Shown in pieces: positions 53,558 to 64,000 of a stretch of 64,000 nt of DNA; positions within the stretch are counted from its first letter, which is position 1, and the number at the start of each line of letters is the position of its first letter. The position numbers were made by a program, and so were the translations under genes. Source of the DNA: Carnegiea gigantea (Eukaryota > Streptophyta > Magnoliopsida > Caryophyllales > Cactaceae); NCBI GenBank assembly GCA_029747015.1, contig JAKOGI010000127.1, forward strand, positions 147,501 through 211,500. Direction: 5' to 3'. The notes below the pieces were generated by a model that was not told the origin of the DNA, ran no database searches, and worked only from the letters and a program-made list of their open reading frames with translations.

Positions 53558-55370
53558 TGCCGTAAAATCCGCAAGCATAAGGTGTTTTTCGTTATAGTGC
53601 TTGCGGGTGTCATCCTCAGGAATGAAATATAAACTTAGGTGAGTAAAATTCTGATTCAGACTAATACCTACACAAAAATTGCAATTCCTAATAGTGCCTG
53701 AAGTTTTTTCAGGATAAGGTCCCTTAAATAGAACCGAGAACCAGAGTCATGGCACATGGTTCGAATCATGAGGGAGCAAAACCAACATCGAAGCGCAAGT
53801 TGTGACATTAAACCAAACAAGGAAGAAGATGAACAAGACCAGCAACAACGATTAACCGGCAAGGTTCCAAACCGAGCAAATCAGAAACACTTATAGCTCC
53901 AAATCATCACGAATTATGAGGCCCAAGAACACAAATCTGCATGAAATGACCAAATGAGTTCCGGAAATCAAATCTATTGCTCACAATTTTGAAATCCAAA
54001 ACCAAAAATCCATTCACAACTTAACCAAAGAAGAATCAAATACATGGATTTGAGAATCTAGAGAGTGGATCTGAAACTGAAATAAATCAAAAGAAAGAAG
54101 AATAATCGAAGAACAAGAACCAAAATTATGTAAAACGCTACTCTATGCTACTCTCTATTCTCTCCTATGCTCCGCTGCCCATGCGTCAATTTTGTAGCCT
54201 GATTTCAAAACCCCTGGTCCTTCAATCTCCCATAACAGTCGACTTGGTGATGGTGATGATGGAGTAAACAGTGAGGAGAGAGAGAGTAACAGCAGAGGGA
54301 GTTTCCGGGCAGCGCTGAGGAAGAAGGAAGAGAAAATGGGGGAGGAGAGGCTGGAGATCACGTGTCTTACACGTGGGTTTTAAGATAAGAAGGCTGGGAG
54401 GATGGGAAGGGTGTTGGGGTGGTAATGAAGCAGGTATAAGGCGGATTTAGTCGTATCCTCACCCATACTCATTTTCAAAATTAATACTCATATTTATACC
54501 CATATTTATTAGATATTGTAAAGTTATACTCATGCCGATACCCACTGTGTATAGCAGGTATGCGGGTTTTATTCGGGTACATATAAACAAAAAAGAATTA
54601 AACCCATTTTGTACTCATATTTGACATCAAATAGCAACATATCATATTAACACCAAACTTCTAATAAAATATCATATCACATCAAATACAACTAAAAGTT
54701 TGTCAATCAAAGCAATAAATTAGCACTTGAGAATTATAATTTTAAACAAAATGTTCTGACGAAATCTTAAATATCATACAACTCAAAGTAACTAGCAAAA
54801 TATTCAAGTATAAGTAACCATTTAAAACTTTAAATAAATAGGTATGAGTTTTATATGAGGCGGGTATGAAATGAGTACGGGACAAGTATTGATAAAACGG
54901 GTATTGGGGGTAGGACTTATACCCATACCTATACTCATATCTATACTCATACCCATTTTAGAATACCCGCCCTATATCTATTTTTTCCCTCTTTTCACCA
55001 CTTATCCATACCCATTGGGGCTGGTTTTACGGGTTTTAGGCTACTACGGGTTTTTTGCCGGCCCTAGAAGGGTGCCCCGGGTCACGTGTGGGTTGCGTAA
55101 GTGAGATTAAGTGAGGATCTGGTCTACGCTCGAGTACTGGGCTGCGGACAAGGCCTATTGAGCCATCTTTTCTTTCTTTTTATTTCTTTCTCACTTGTTC
55201 CAAAATGCTTCTTTATTTGTTTTCCAAGTCTTCTGACACACAATTCATCCAAATTTCCATAATTCCTACAAAATTAACAAAAAACACATTAAAATTCTAA
55301 CTTAATCATTTATTTTGAGCAAATATTAGATAATAAAATGGCATAAAACATAATAATTTTGGATTGAACA
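53558..55370 (-). repeat. Gypsy-like LTR, copy B (3' LTR)
   Basis: Plus-strand ends TGCCGTAAAATCCG and GGATTGAACA. It aligns with 57004-58080 over most of its length (for example GAAGAAGATGAACAAGACC and TTGTGACATTAAACCAAAC), apart from the 653-bp hAT element at 54414-55066. Confidence 0.87.
54414..55066. mobile_element. hAT-like element inside LTR copy B
   Basis: Flanked by a perfect 8-bp duplication GAAGGGTG (54406-54413 and 55067-55074). LTR copy C has the uninterrupted site (GGGAAGGGTACCCGGGG near 57791). Ends TTGGGGTGG and CCGGCCCTA are weak inverted repeats of the TAGGG class. The interior shares the TACCCATAC/GGGTAT words and overall plan of 51863-52594, so it is a diverged member of that family. 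Confidence 0.87.
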
Positions 55371-57003
55371 AATACAGCCACACCTAAGTTTTGTTTGCCT
55401 TTGAGTAAAATGAAACTTAAAAAACCAAAACCAAAACAAGAAAATAAAAGTCTAACTCATTTTCGTAGAAATCACGATTACACTTAGCATGTGCAATAAA
55501 CCCTTTAAACCCCTAGGTTATCTCTAGTGCACGAGGAAGATCTCATGAGGGTTTGTAGAAGATACACCCGCAAAATCTTAAAGGGATAGGAAACCAAAAA
55601 CATTTTTGGATTTTTTTCAAAATATGTGTACAACACCGGGGGAAAACTATATACATATTCTAATCAACCATATCATTCAAGTAACCCAAGCATTAGATCA
55701 TATATAAACACAATGTACACATCAAGAAATTCCTAATCCTCACTGAAATATCTATACATCGTCCTTCACCCCATATAAGAATTATATACAAGCTTAACTG
55801 ATAGAACCTCACTTTATGAATATGTAGAACACTTCTCCTTATGTGTTTAAGATTTAACAAGGTTCACTCAATTCATCTTCCAATCACACAAACCACCGTA
55901 GGCTTACTAAGATTCTCAATTCTCTACCACTAAAATGCAATATGCAGCACAACAATCAAGATGATTTTTCAAGGGTTGTAATGAGGCTGAAGTTAAAAGA
56001 TTGGGAGAGGGATAAGCGACTTGGAAAATGAATCTTATTCACAACTCTTGTTTTTTCAACTTTTTGTTTTCAACTTTTTCATTGCAAACCTTTTTTTCAT
56101 TTTTTATGTTATTCTTGCTTTTTTTAATTAACAAAATGAATGATTGGCATGTACAAAAATAACATAACTCAATTTTCAAACTGTCATAATGATATATCCC
56201 ATCATGTAACCAAAATTAACCACCAATTACATAAAATACTCAAAAGTTACCCACCAAATAATGAAGTGTTGTCATTAGTCTTGCCTTAGGTAAAGAAATG
56301 TGTTTAGGCCAAGGGCTCAAATAAAGGATTCACAACAAAAACAGTCAGGGTTCACATGGCTAGCAAAGGGTAAACATTCAACACAAGATGATAATTTAGC
56401 TATATAGTTCACAAAACAAATGAATGCCTCATCATACTATCACAATGCACATGCTATGATTTGGAAGAGAAACAAAATAAGTTCTAGAAATGTAATCATA
56501 AAAGAGATACACATGAAAGAAAAATATGAGACTAAAAATGATGAATCAGTCTTTAAAGCTCAAAATCTCATGGGTGCATCGACCATGGTCAAAGTTGCTC
56601 TAAAAAAATATCGAGGGTTAGGATTGTATGCAAACATCACACTTTGGGCTGAGTTACAAGAGAACATTGTCAATCAGAATAGCACATACATATTCCCTAA
56701 AAACAAAACAAAAACCTTTTTGGAATTTCAAATCCCTTTTTCTTTCTTTTTTCTTTTTCAAAAATTTTTGAAACAATGTCATCTCACCCCTACACCTAAA
56801 TTAGAAAATGCTCTCATTGGGAGTGAAAAGAAATATAAAATCCCAAAAAAAGAATATATATACAAAAAGAAAAAAAGACTCAAAAAGAGAGAAAATTGAC
56901 AAGACTCTAAACTCAAAGAAAATAGCAAACATAATATAAAGCAACAGATACATACATAAGAAAACAAAATAAAAGGAGAATAAAGAGTGCAGTGCCAAAA
57001 ACT
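55371..57003 (-). other. Interior of the gypsy-like element, non-coding
   Basis: 1.63 kb, AT-rich. The PBS (minus strand AGTTTTTGGCACTGCACTC) is at 56985-57003. The longest frame (56420-56899, plus strand) is lysine-rich, opposes the element and resembles nothing, so it is not called. Lack of gag and pol marks the element as dependent on others. Confidence 0.7.
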
Positions 57004-58080
57004 TATTCTAAATTCCATAAGCATACGGTGCTTTTCGTTGTCGTGCATGCGGGTATCATCCTCAATGAAATGTAAAAATAGGTGACTAAAATTCTGATTT
57101 AGACTGAAAGAACCAGAGTCAAGGAAAATAGTTCGAATCACGACGGACAAAAGCCAACATCCAAGCCCAAGTTGTGACATTAAACCAAACAAGGAAGAAG
57201 ATGAACAAGACCAGCAACATTGATTAACCGGCAAGGCTCCAAACTCAGCAAATCAGAAACGATTATAACTCCAAATCATCACAAATTATGAGGCCCAAGA
57301 CGAACACAAATCCGCATGAAATGACCAAACAAGTTCTGGAAATTAAATCCATTGCTCGTAATTTTGAAAGCCAAAACCAAAAATCTATTCACAATTTAAC
57401 CACAGCAGAATCAAATACATGGATTTGAGAATCTAGAGAGTGGATCTGAAACTAAAATAAATCGAAAATAAGAAGAATAACCGAAGAACAAGAACCAAAA
57501 TTATGTAAAATGCTACGTACTCTATGCTACTCTCTAATCTCTCCTATGCTCTACTGCCCATACGTCAATTTTGTAGCCTGAATTCGAACCCCTTGAGTCC
57601 TTCAATCTCCCGTAACCATCGACTTGATGATGGTGATGATGAAGGAGTAAATGGTGAGTAGAGAAAGAGAGAGAGAATAACTGTAGAGTGGGTTTCTGCG
57701 CAGCGCTGAGGAAGAAGGAAGAAGGGGTAGGGTAGGCTGGAGGTCAGGTGACTTGCACCTGGGTTCTAAGTGAAGAAGGCTGGGAGGGTGGGAAGGGTAC
57801 CCGGGGTCACATGTGGGTCAAGTGAGGCTCTGGTCTGGGCTCAAGTGCCGGGCTTCGGAGAGGCCTACTGGGCCATCTTTTCTTTCTTTTTATTTCTTTC
57901 TCACTTGAGACAAAACGCTTCTTTATTTCTCTTCCAAGTCTTTTGACGCATAATTAATCCAAATTTTCATAATTCCTACAAAATTAACAAAAATCACATT
58001 AATATTCTAACTTAACTATTTATTTTGAGTAAATATTAGATAATGAAAGGGTGCAAAATGTAAAAATTTTGGGTTGAACA
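57004..58080 (-). repeat. Gypsy-like LTR, copy C (5' LTR)
   Basis: 1077 bp, plus-strand ends TATTCTAAATTCC and GGGTTGAACA. Related along its length to copy B and, at its right end, to copy A (30800-30990). It lacks the hAT insertion and so gives the empty site. Confidence 0.87.
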
Positions 58081-58085
58081 ATCAT

Positions 58086-58439
58086 TCTTGAAGACTGCAA
58101 CCTGACCCCTTCTTGGAACCCCACCTGATAAGTTGTTACAAGAAAGGTCTAGTTTCAGGCTGATCATTGATTGTATATTGGTTGGAATTTCCCCTGTCAA
58201 ATGGTTCCTTGATAGATTAAGACTACTCAAAACCTTCAAATTTGGTATTTTTCTTGGGATTTTTCCACTGAGATTGTTCCTGCTGAAATCTACTGACACA
58301 AGAGGTAGCAATTCACTATTGATGATGGAATCTCCCCATTTATTTGATTCCCACTTGCATCGATCATTGATGTGTTTTTAGACTGAATAGCTCATTCGGA
58401 ATGCCTCCTAACAATCTGTTCATGTCTATAAAGAGTTTT
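58086..58439 (-). pseudogene. LRR copy III, C-terminal LRRs
   Basis: Encodes LPLVSVDFSRNNLSGKIPRK, VLSSLNLSRNHLTGEIPTN and LKLDLSCNNLSGGVP, then RRGQVAVFKND. These are the last LRRs and the cap before the transmembrane segment in CLV1-type receptors. Text to 58439 adds LLGGIPNELFSLKT in another frame. The gypsy-like LTR cuts the sequence at 58080 and a solo LTR separates it from the earlier LRRs. Confidence 0.82.
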
Positions 58440-59544
58440 TGTTGTTAGCTTTTTTAAAAGCTCACATTGAGTTTTTTAATATGTTTTGATTAAAGACAAA
58501 AAGGGATTAATCAATTGATATATTCATCATGTTATAATTAATGATCTTAATAATTGTTATTGTTTAAATGTGCTATATTTTTGAAGTAGATATTGAAATA
58601 TTAATATTACTTAGATTGATTTTATATAAGGTGTCACAATATCTTTGAGATTGTTTAATATTCAAATTTGAACATGTTATCTTTATGATATTATATTGTG
58701 TAATTCAAATTTGAATATAAGATTGCGGAGCTATATTTATCAATGTCAAAGATTTGCTCTTAATATGATAATATCTTGTGATGCAATATCTTGAGAGATT
58801 ATGCTGCCAATTAATTCAGCTTCTAGATTTTTCCAGCAAGGATTTATTACTAAAATAAAGATGTTAGCTGTTGGAGATCAGAAAAGAAGATCGTTGGACA
58901 AATCTGTGAAGTTCAAGGGCTTAAAGGACCAAGTTCAAGGCCTTGAACTGAATGAAGAAACTATCTTCCTTATTGGGTGCAACGGATACTTTCCATACTT
59001 TGCTTCGTCTTCTCTAAAGCCTTTTGCCTATAAAAAGGAGATGATTTTGTAGCAGAAAAATACACAAAAGAGAGAGCACAAGCAAAGATAGAAGAAAGAG
59101 AGCTACACTTGCAAATCAAAGAGAGCAAGCACTCATTGACATACATTGAGCTTATATTGGCACATCAATTGTGTTTATTTACTCTCTATATTATAAAGTT
59201 TGTATTGTTATCTTTCTTTGTATTGGGTTGGGTTGATTAGTCGGAGGGCCGACTACTCAAGTATGGTTGAGGAGCAACGCGTACGTTGGGACACCTATAG
59301 TTGTAGGGTCAACTAGTAGGTTGTACGATTAGTGAATCATATATAATCGACCGACCTAATAAAAGAAAGATGTTCAAAATCCCATCGGTGTGGGGCGCCT
59401 GTGGGTAGAGGACTAGGCGTGGCCGAACCTCTATAAACAACTTGTTTTGTCCACGTTTATTTTTTCCGCATTTCTATTTCAATGATTTTGTGAATTTAAT
59501 TACTATCTTATTCATCCTCCTTTAGGGTGATTTAACTAGCCAAA
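58440..59544 (+). mobile_element. Copia-type solo LTR in LRR copy III
   Basis: A block of about 1.1 kb between two LRR pieces. It begins TGTTGTTAGC, has a TATA-like CCTATAAAAAGG at about 59027, a GGACTAGGCGTGGCCGAACC phrase near 59412 typical of plant copia LTRs, and a tail CCGCATTT...TCATCCTCCTTTAGGG. No interior and no second copy. The right boundary and target duplication could not be fixed (candidate end 59527-59571). The 83-codon frame at 58801 is taken as LTR sequence, not a gene. Confidence 0.68.
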
Positions 59545-60960
59545 CCGGGCCAACATTTGTAATTTGCACAAGTTTTGAATTGACCAAGGAATCCCTCCTA
59601 TGATGAAGTTGTTATTCAAGCTCAGGATTTCAAGGACATTTCCTGAGATCGTAGAGGGAAGTTCCCTATTGACGTTGTTGTCATTGAGCTTTATGATTCT
59701 GGCCAATGGCATATTCAAAAACCCAGTAGGGATTGATCTATTTAGAGAGTTCCTACTCATTCTTACCCGTTTGAGCCTCATGCAGTTTCCCAGTTCCTGA
59801 GAAATAGACCGAGGAAAGGAATTGCTATTTAAAAACAACCACATTAGCTTGCCTCCCTTGCACAGCTGCCTTGGAATTGAATGCTAATCCGAAAGTCCGA
59901 GACATCAAGGATCAGAATGAAATTTTTCATTTTTCCCAAGATTTTGAGGAAGCCAAGATTCAAAATTGTGCTGTCACAACTGTAGGACACGAAGGTTGGA
60001 GAGGTCCCCTATAAAACCCGGGATCGGGCCATCCATTTTGTTTCCAAATAATTGCAGAAGTTCAAGTTACTGCAGCTGGGAAAAGCACTTAGGTATCCTT
60101 CCTGTTAGGCATTAGTAGCCAAATCCAGTGCTTGCTAGCAGGTTAGATTGCGCAAGTCGATTAGGATATGTCTCAAAAGGCTATTTTCTGTTAAAACAGA
60201 TACTCAAACTGTTTTAGCTGGCCAAAAGTTGAATGGATGGTGACATTAAGACCACAAGAAGCCAGATCAAGAACAATAAGTGAGCTCAAATAGTTCCATT
60301 CAGGAGGGATTCCTCCTTCAAAAGTGTTGGAGTAGCCCAAATGCAATTCTTGAAGATTCAACAATTGTGATAAACTTGAGGGCAGTTTCCCAGTGAGCGA
60401 ATTCCAATCTAGTACCTAAAGCCCCTAAGCTTTGAAGCTCTGAATGGGAGGATGGGATCTCACCCGAGAAATAGTTTCCTCTTAGATCAAGATACTCTAA
60501 CTGCTTCATATTCAAAAGCTCTGGGAGAGGGCCCAAGAAGTGGTTGTAGCCATCCAATACCACTAACTGGGTCATTTGGCTTTGCAATATTTGAAGGGAA
60601 ACCACTAGAGATGTTATTATTAGAGATATTGAGGATTTTCAAGGACTCCAAGTTTGAGATTTCACAAGGAAGAAGACTGGTCAGGTCGGTTGCAGATACT
60701 ATCAAAGTGCTCATATTTCTGAACTATCCTATCTCTGGTGGGATTGACCTAAATAGAGGAACTAACGAAATGGTCAGATATATCACTTGGGAGCTCTGAT
60801 CAATGCCCATTTGGAGGAGACAGTTTCCAGTCTTCAAGGCCCGAACTCTTGGGTGTGAGCAGGAATGCCTTCAGTTTCAAAAGGAGTTCCAGTCCCGAAT
60901 AACCAAAGCAGAAACTGTAAGAAGATATCAGAAAGATGAGTGAAATAAAAAGAAAGTGAC
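59545..60960 (-). pseudogene. CLV1-like LRR pseudogene, copy III
   Basis: From the 5' end at about 60960: signal/LRRNT segment (60905-60780), [20 protein letters not shown] (60640), [18 protein letters not shown] and [19 protein letters not shown] (60480-60570), degraded LRRs at 60000-60400, and MRLKRVRMSRNSLNRSIP with VLEILSLNNNFIIGGIPWSI (59800-59580). The order matches copy I and CLV1-type ectodomains. Multiple stops and frameshifts. No kinase domain anywhere nearby. It keeps the empty site for the hAT element of copy I. Confidence 0.83.
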
Positions 60961-62416
60961 CCATCTAACAGCTCTCAGATTCAGAGTAGAAACAAGCTCA
61001 AGGTAGACTGATGTTATACTTAGGCAGTCCCCTGACTGGTTTCATATATCAGCATCACAATGCAAATGTTAAACTTGCATGATTAAAGTGTAGAATGACT
61101 AAAGCAGCTTTACACTTCAAGATACCAACATAGATGACATAAGTAAACCACTTCAGAGTAGAAGTCCCTCAGCTCATAGGATGCCTAACATTCAATGAAA
61201 TACTAAGGTGCCTATATTCTGTTTAGGACCAATGAAAAGCATGACATAAGTAAACTACTTCAAAACAACGAAATTTGAAAAAAGCGAAGAGAAAAATAGG
61301 TAAGTTGCTTTTTCAAGGATTGAGGAACCCTTAGAAGTTAAAGCTTCTGGGAGACAGCAAAGTCCAGCTGGGTTTAATTTGAGTCTGGCACATCAACCTA
61401 CACGTAGAATCTGAACAAATTTTGTCTTAAAGGCCCAGTTTATTTCATGTTAGACATAGTTAAATTTGCAGCCAAACTGAATTCTTGTATCCATACTTCG
61501 CCTTCTTTCACAGTGGGACAAACTTGTTTCATGTTGGACAAATCAGAAAACTTCTATCCATGAGCCCTACTGTCTTCTCTATATACTTGGCCTATTTTCA
61601 AGACGGACAAATTCAGGTTCTTTATTTTCCCCCTCTTCACTGCTCTCAATAGTCAGCAGGACAGAATTTGCTGCCAAAAAAAGGAAAAAGTGAAAGATTT
61701 TAATCTTTCAGACAACCATGTGACCATCCAAGCCCACAACAGGGCTAGGAACGATCCTCTACAGCCACATTGATCTAGAGATCAATGGAGGCTGTTTATC
61801 GCTCTGACCACATAGTCATAATTCATCCACCTGACTTGGTTTCCTATCTCCTTAGAACTCAAGGATACGAAGGTACAAGCATATAGAACAGATCCTGTTC
61901 AAGTAAGATCATGTTATTTTTTGCCGATCCGCTACCTAATAAAGTACATCTCCTGGATTTGACGTTTATGATGTGGGATTTTCCTGGGGTCTCTTTTGCT
62001 TGTATAATTACAGCAAATATTTTCTGTGACTGAATTTCATGATTATAGAATTATAGTTGGGTAACATATTTAATTAACTAAGGAATCAGCATCTTGGAAA
62101 AAAAATGCCTTGGTCTAGAAGAGGCCTTCATTGGCTTTTTCTATACCTCTTACTTCACCATCATTAAGAGATGGCGTAGCACTTCACTCTATTGCACCTA
62201 GGTCTACTATGGGTGAACCAAATACCGGTAATTTTTCATGTGCATGCCAACCACATTAACTGGTAAGGTATTTAGATTCTAGGGTTGAACCAAATACCGG
62301 CATCATAACGACAGCCTCTGTGCAACCATTTAAACTTTAAAAGGTTAATTTCTCATGATTTTTACAATGGGGTTAAACTGCTATTATATCTATATCTTAC
62401 ACTGTGTACATGTAAA
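60961..62416. other. Upstream DNA of LRR copy III and spacer
   Basis: About 60961-61870 is similar to 50150-50770 and 51590-51680. No gene recognised. GAACCAAATACCGG occurs twice (about 62215 and 62287), a minor local duplication. The stretch 61900-62416 is AT-rich and featureless. Confidence 0.5.
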
Positions 62417-63093
62417 CTAGTTTCTTCTCATTTGCAAACTATGACAAAAAAAGAAATAGAGCTGTTGGATTCAACAAACATAGCTTCTCAATATGTGAAC
62501 TATTGTATCCCATCTTCCCAGTTAAAGAATCAAACCAGATCTTCTGCCGCCAACCAACTCGTGCAAATTTTCTGTTACCGTTGGCTTGTGCACTCTCCCT
62601 GCATACACCCTGTATACAACCAAAGCCCTTCTTGAGGCCTTGTTCGGATTCCCGGTTTCCATAGCTTCTATCTCTATGCTTCTATAGGCTCTCTCGCTTG
62701 TTGAAGTTGTGAATATGCTAAACAAACTATGGTCTTCTATACCTCTTATGCCTGAGAGCCCATGTCGTAGAATACAGCACACATTGCAACTCCGCATAGT
62801 GCAAAGGCTTGATGATCCATTTCAACCTAATTGGTAAGAAAGAGTTGTGCCATGGAACCTCAAGAGCTCATTCCCATCAGCTAAGCATCGTGGGTATTTC
62901 CTTGAGTGTTGTAGTCTGTTGGCTCTAATTTTCACCATTTCTCGATACTCTTCGAATTGGGGTAGCTTTGCTTGTGGATTATGGGCCGTCAAGATTCTCT
63001 CAATGCGAGCTTGGTTCTCAAAACTAGTCCATCCTGACCTGAAGATCATCTCTATCACCTTCCTGTATGAGTCCCCTTCGAGTACTTCACTGA
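62417..63093 (-). pseudogene. C2H2 zinc-finger/PARP-like protein, C-terminal exon
   Basis: The minus-strand exon starts after a clear acceptor (TTTTTGCCTACAG, 63094 onward) and ends at a TAG (62417-62419). It reads VSEVLEGDSYRKVIEMIF, GWTSFENQARIERILTAHN, FEEYREMVKIRANRL and HSRKYPRCLADGNELLRFHG. An in-frame TGA (62822-62824) follows, then CNVCCILRHGLSG and FSIFTTSTSERAYRSIE, and after a one-base shift near 62550 a short tail ending LCLLNPTALFLF. The layout resembles the PARP-fold C-terminal domain of a plant C2H2 zinc-finger family. The zinc-finger exon was not found. One stop and one shift suggest a pseudogene or a non-reference allele. Confidence 0.62.
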
Positions 63094-63430
63094 CTGTAGG
63101 CAAAAATAAAATGGAAAAGATCATCAATTTGCTCCTATTTATTCATGATCAAAGTTATCACAGTATTTTGTTGATAATGGCAGGTACTTCATATTTTTGT
63201 ACGGCACAATGGAAAATCAATATAGAAATTGAAGAGCAATGAGTTCTAGATTTCCTTTCGAAAAATTAGTTGAGTATCCATTTTAACCTGTAGGTTTTCA
63301 TGACTTTAGATCACGTATGAATCAACAACAGTAGATCCTCTTTGAACATAAATTCACTGATCAAGGCATATCATAAAATTTTTTCTGACCTAAGGCACAT
63401 TGCAACTTGTAGGAAGAATTAGGACTAACC
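63094..63430 (-). other. Probable intron upstream of the PARP-like exon
   Basis: AT-rich, no coding potential recognised. It ends at the splice acceptor at 63094-63096. No donor could be chosen with confidence, because the solo LTR follows at 63431. Confidence 0.45.
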
Positions 63431-63944
63431 TGAATGCCGAATCGTACTGTCGGTAATAATCCACGATAATAAAGAAAACCAGGCGGCTACCAAAGTCGCC
63501 TTAATAATCACGTCCTAAACCCGAGAACTCAAAGGATGGTATAATCACGGTGAGAGAGAGAGCAAGAGAATATAGAAGAGAATAGATCTATGAGTGTGTT
63601 TCTGACTGACCCCCTAAACCCCCTTTATATAGGTTGGGGTGCAGTCAGGGTATTTACCTAGGCAACTTGTGTGGCCGTCGGGCTTAGCTTTACCACGCCC
63701 GACCTGCAGCTCCCACTCGGCCACACAGGCCGTGGAACTATATTCTCTATGCATCACAACTCCTTCACGTTTCATACCGGAAATAGGACGCGCGATCAAA
63801 AATAACACGCATTGTTATATTAAGTTACCATCCAACTAACATAACACTTTCACGAAATACGATACCCGAAAACCATCCCAGTGCATCACCAGTGGCATAT
63901 CTAATCCCTTATGCCTGATATATCATATGATTATGTTCTCAACA
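63431..63944 (-). mobile_element. Solo LTR, 514 bp
   Basis: Plus-strand ends TGAATGCCGAATCG and GTTCTCAACA (minus strand TGTTGAGAAC ... TTCA), flanked by a perfect 5-bp duplication TAACC (63426-63430 and 63945-63949). On the minus strand a TATA box CCTATATAAAGG at about 63623-63634 precedes a purine/pyrimidine leader, so the LTR promoter points toward the PARP-like exon. There is no interior and no second LTR, which fits LTR-LTR recombination. Family not assigned. Confidence 0.85.
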
Positions 63945-63949
63945 TAACC

Positions 63950-64000
63950 GCCCGGGCTGATATGGTAATTGTGGATCAGTTTTTCCTTAAACACTCATGA
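63950..64000. other. Window end, nothing recognised
   Basis: About 50 bp right of the solo LTR, starting GCCCGGGCTG. Too short to assign. Confidence 0.5.

Larger units (their letters stand above)
53558..58080 (-). mobile_element. Non-autonomous gypsy-like LTR element (LARD-like)
   Basis: Minus-strand element with 5' LTR 57004-58080, non-coding interior 55371-57003 and 3' LTR 53558-55370 (which contains a hAT insertion). Target duplication ATCAT at 53553-53557 and 58081-58085 is perfect. The PBS AGTTTTTGGCACTG adjoins the 5' LTR. No gag or pol is present. It interrupts LRR copy III at its C-terminal LRRs. Confidence 0.87.

Noticed and set aside
56420..56899. 159-codon lysine-rich frame
   Set aside because: Lies in the non-coding interior of a gypsy-like element, opposite in strand, low complexity, no similarity recognised.
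58801..59052. 83-codon frame as a host gene
   Set aside because: Contained in an LTR-like block with TATA box downstream; no similarity recognised.
63614..63839. Open frames on both strands near the window end
   Set aside because: They lie inside the solo LTR and mirror each other on the two strands.

Overview
This is a repeat-dominated stretch of a flowering-plant nuclear genome. The evidence is Ty1/copia and Ty3/gypsy-like LTR retrotransposons primed by tRNA, an L1-type LINE with plant-style ORF1, a PIF/Harbinger element, a Helitron, hAT and Tourist-like miniature elements, an integrated plant pararetrovirus, and decayed CLAVATA1-like leucine-rich-repeat (LRR) receptor sequences. The species cannot be fixed from the window. 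No rRNA, tRNA gene or CRISPR array was seen. The only long uninterrupted reading frame is a 618-codon retrotransposon ORF at 15716-17572.

Layout. 1-3225: AT-rich spacer with a Tourist-like MITE (2074-2700) and a LINE RNase H scrap. 3231-8561: a complete minus-strand copia element with nearly identical LTRs and a broken gag-pol. 8775-8953: an LRR scrap. 9061-24243: an older plus-strand copia element whose 5' LTR was split by a 10.26-kb Sirevirus-like element (9168-19426). The Sirevirus gag-pol is broken, but it carries an intact extra ORF between pol and the 3' LTR. 24832-28455: a 5'-truncated Tnt1-like copia, fused in frame to a LINE endonuclease fragment. 28456-32190: a minus-strand LINE, interrupted by a gypsy-like LTR insertion with an internal inverted repeat (28700-30990). 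33109-36900: a PIF/Harbinger element with transposase and Myb/SANT-like genes, both with introns.

37750-47590: an endogenous pararetrovirus on the minus strand. Its order, coat protein/zinc knuckle, movement protein, protease, RT/RNase H, 3' ORF, is that of Cavemovirus/Solendovirus-type genomes. It is heavily broken and split by a 3500-bp Helitron (40630-44129). 48990-60960: at least three related CLV1-like LRR pseudogene copies on the minus strand, with a further scrap at 8.8 kb. They were cut up by hAT elements, a copia scrap, a non-autonomous gypsy-like element (53558-58080) and a copia-type solo LTR (about 58440-59544). 62417-63093: an exon resembling the C-terminal part of a plant C2H2 zinc-finger/PARP-like protein, with one stop and one frameshift. 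63431-63944: a solo LTR with a perfect target duplication.

The sequences work together as a history of insertions rather than as a pathway. Several insertions can be ordered by nesting, by target-site duplications and by undisrupted paralogous sites (3' LTR of the old copia; LRR copy III; the paired gypsy-like LTR). The best candidates for follow-up are the intact Sirevirus ORF2 with its dispersed palindromic vocabulary, the inverted gypsy-like insertion, the repeat-filled Helitron inside the pararetrovirus, and the LINE-copia chimeric reading frame.
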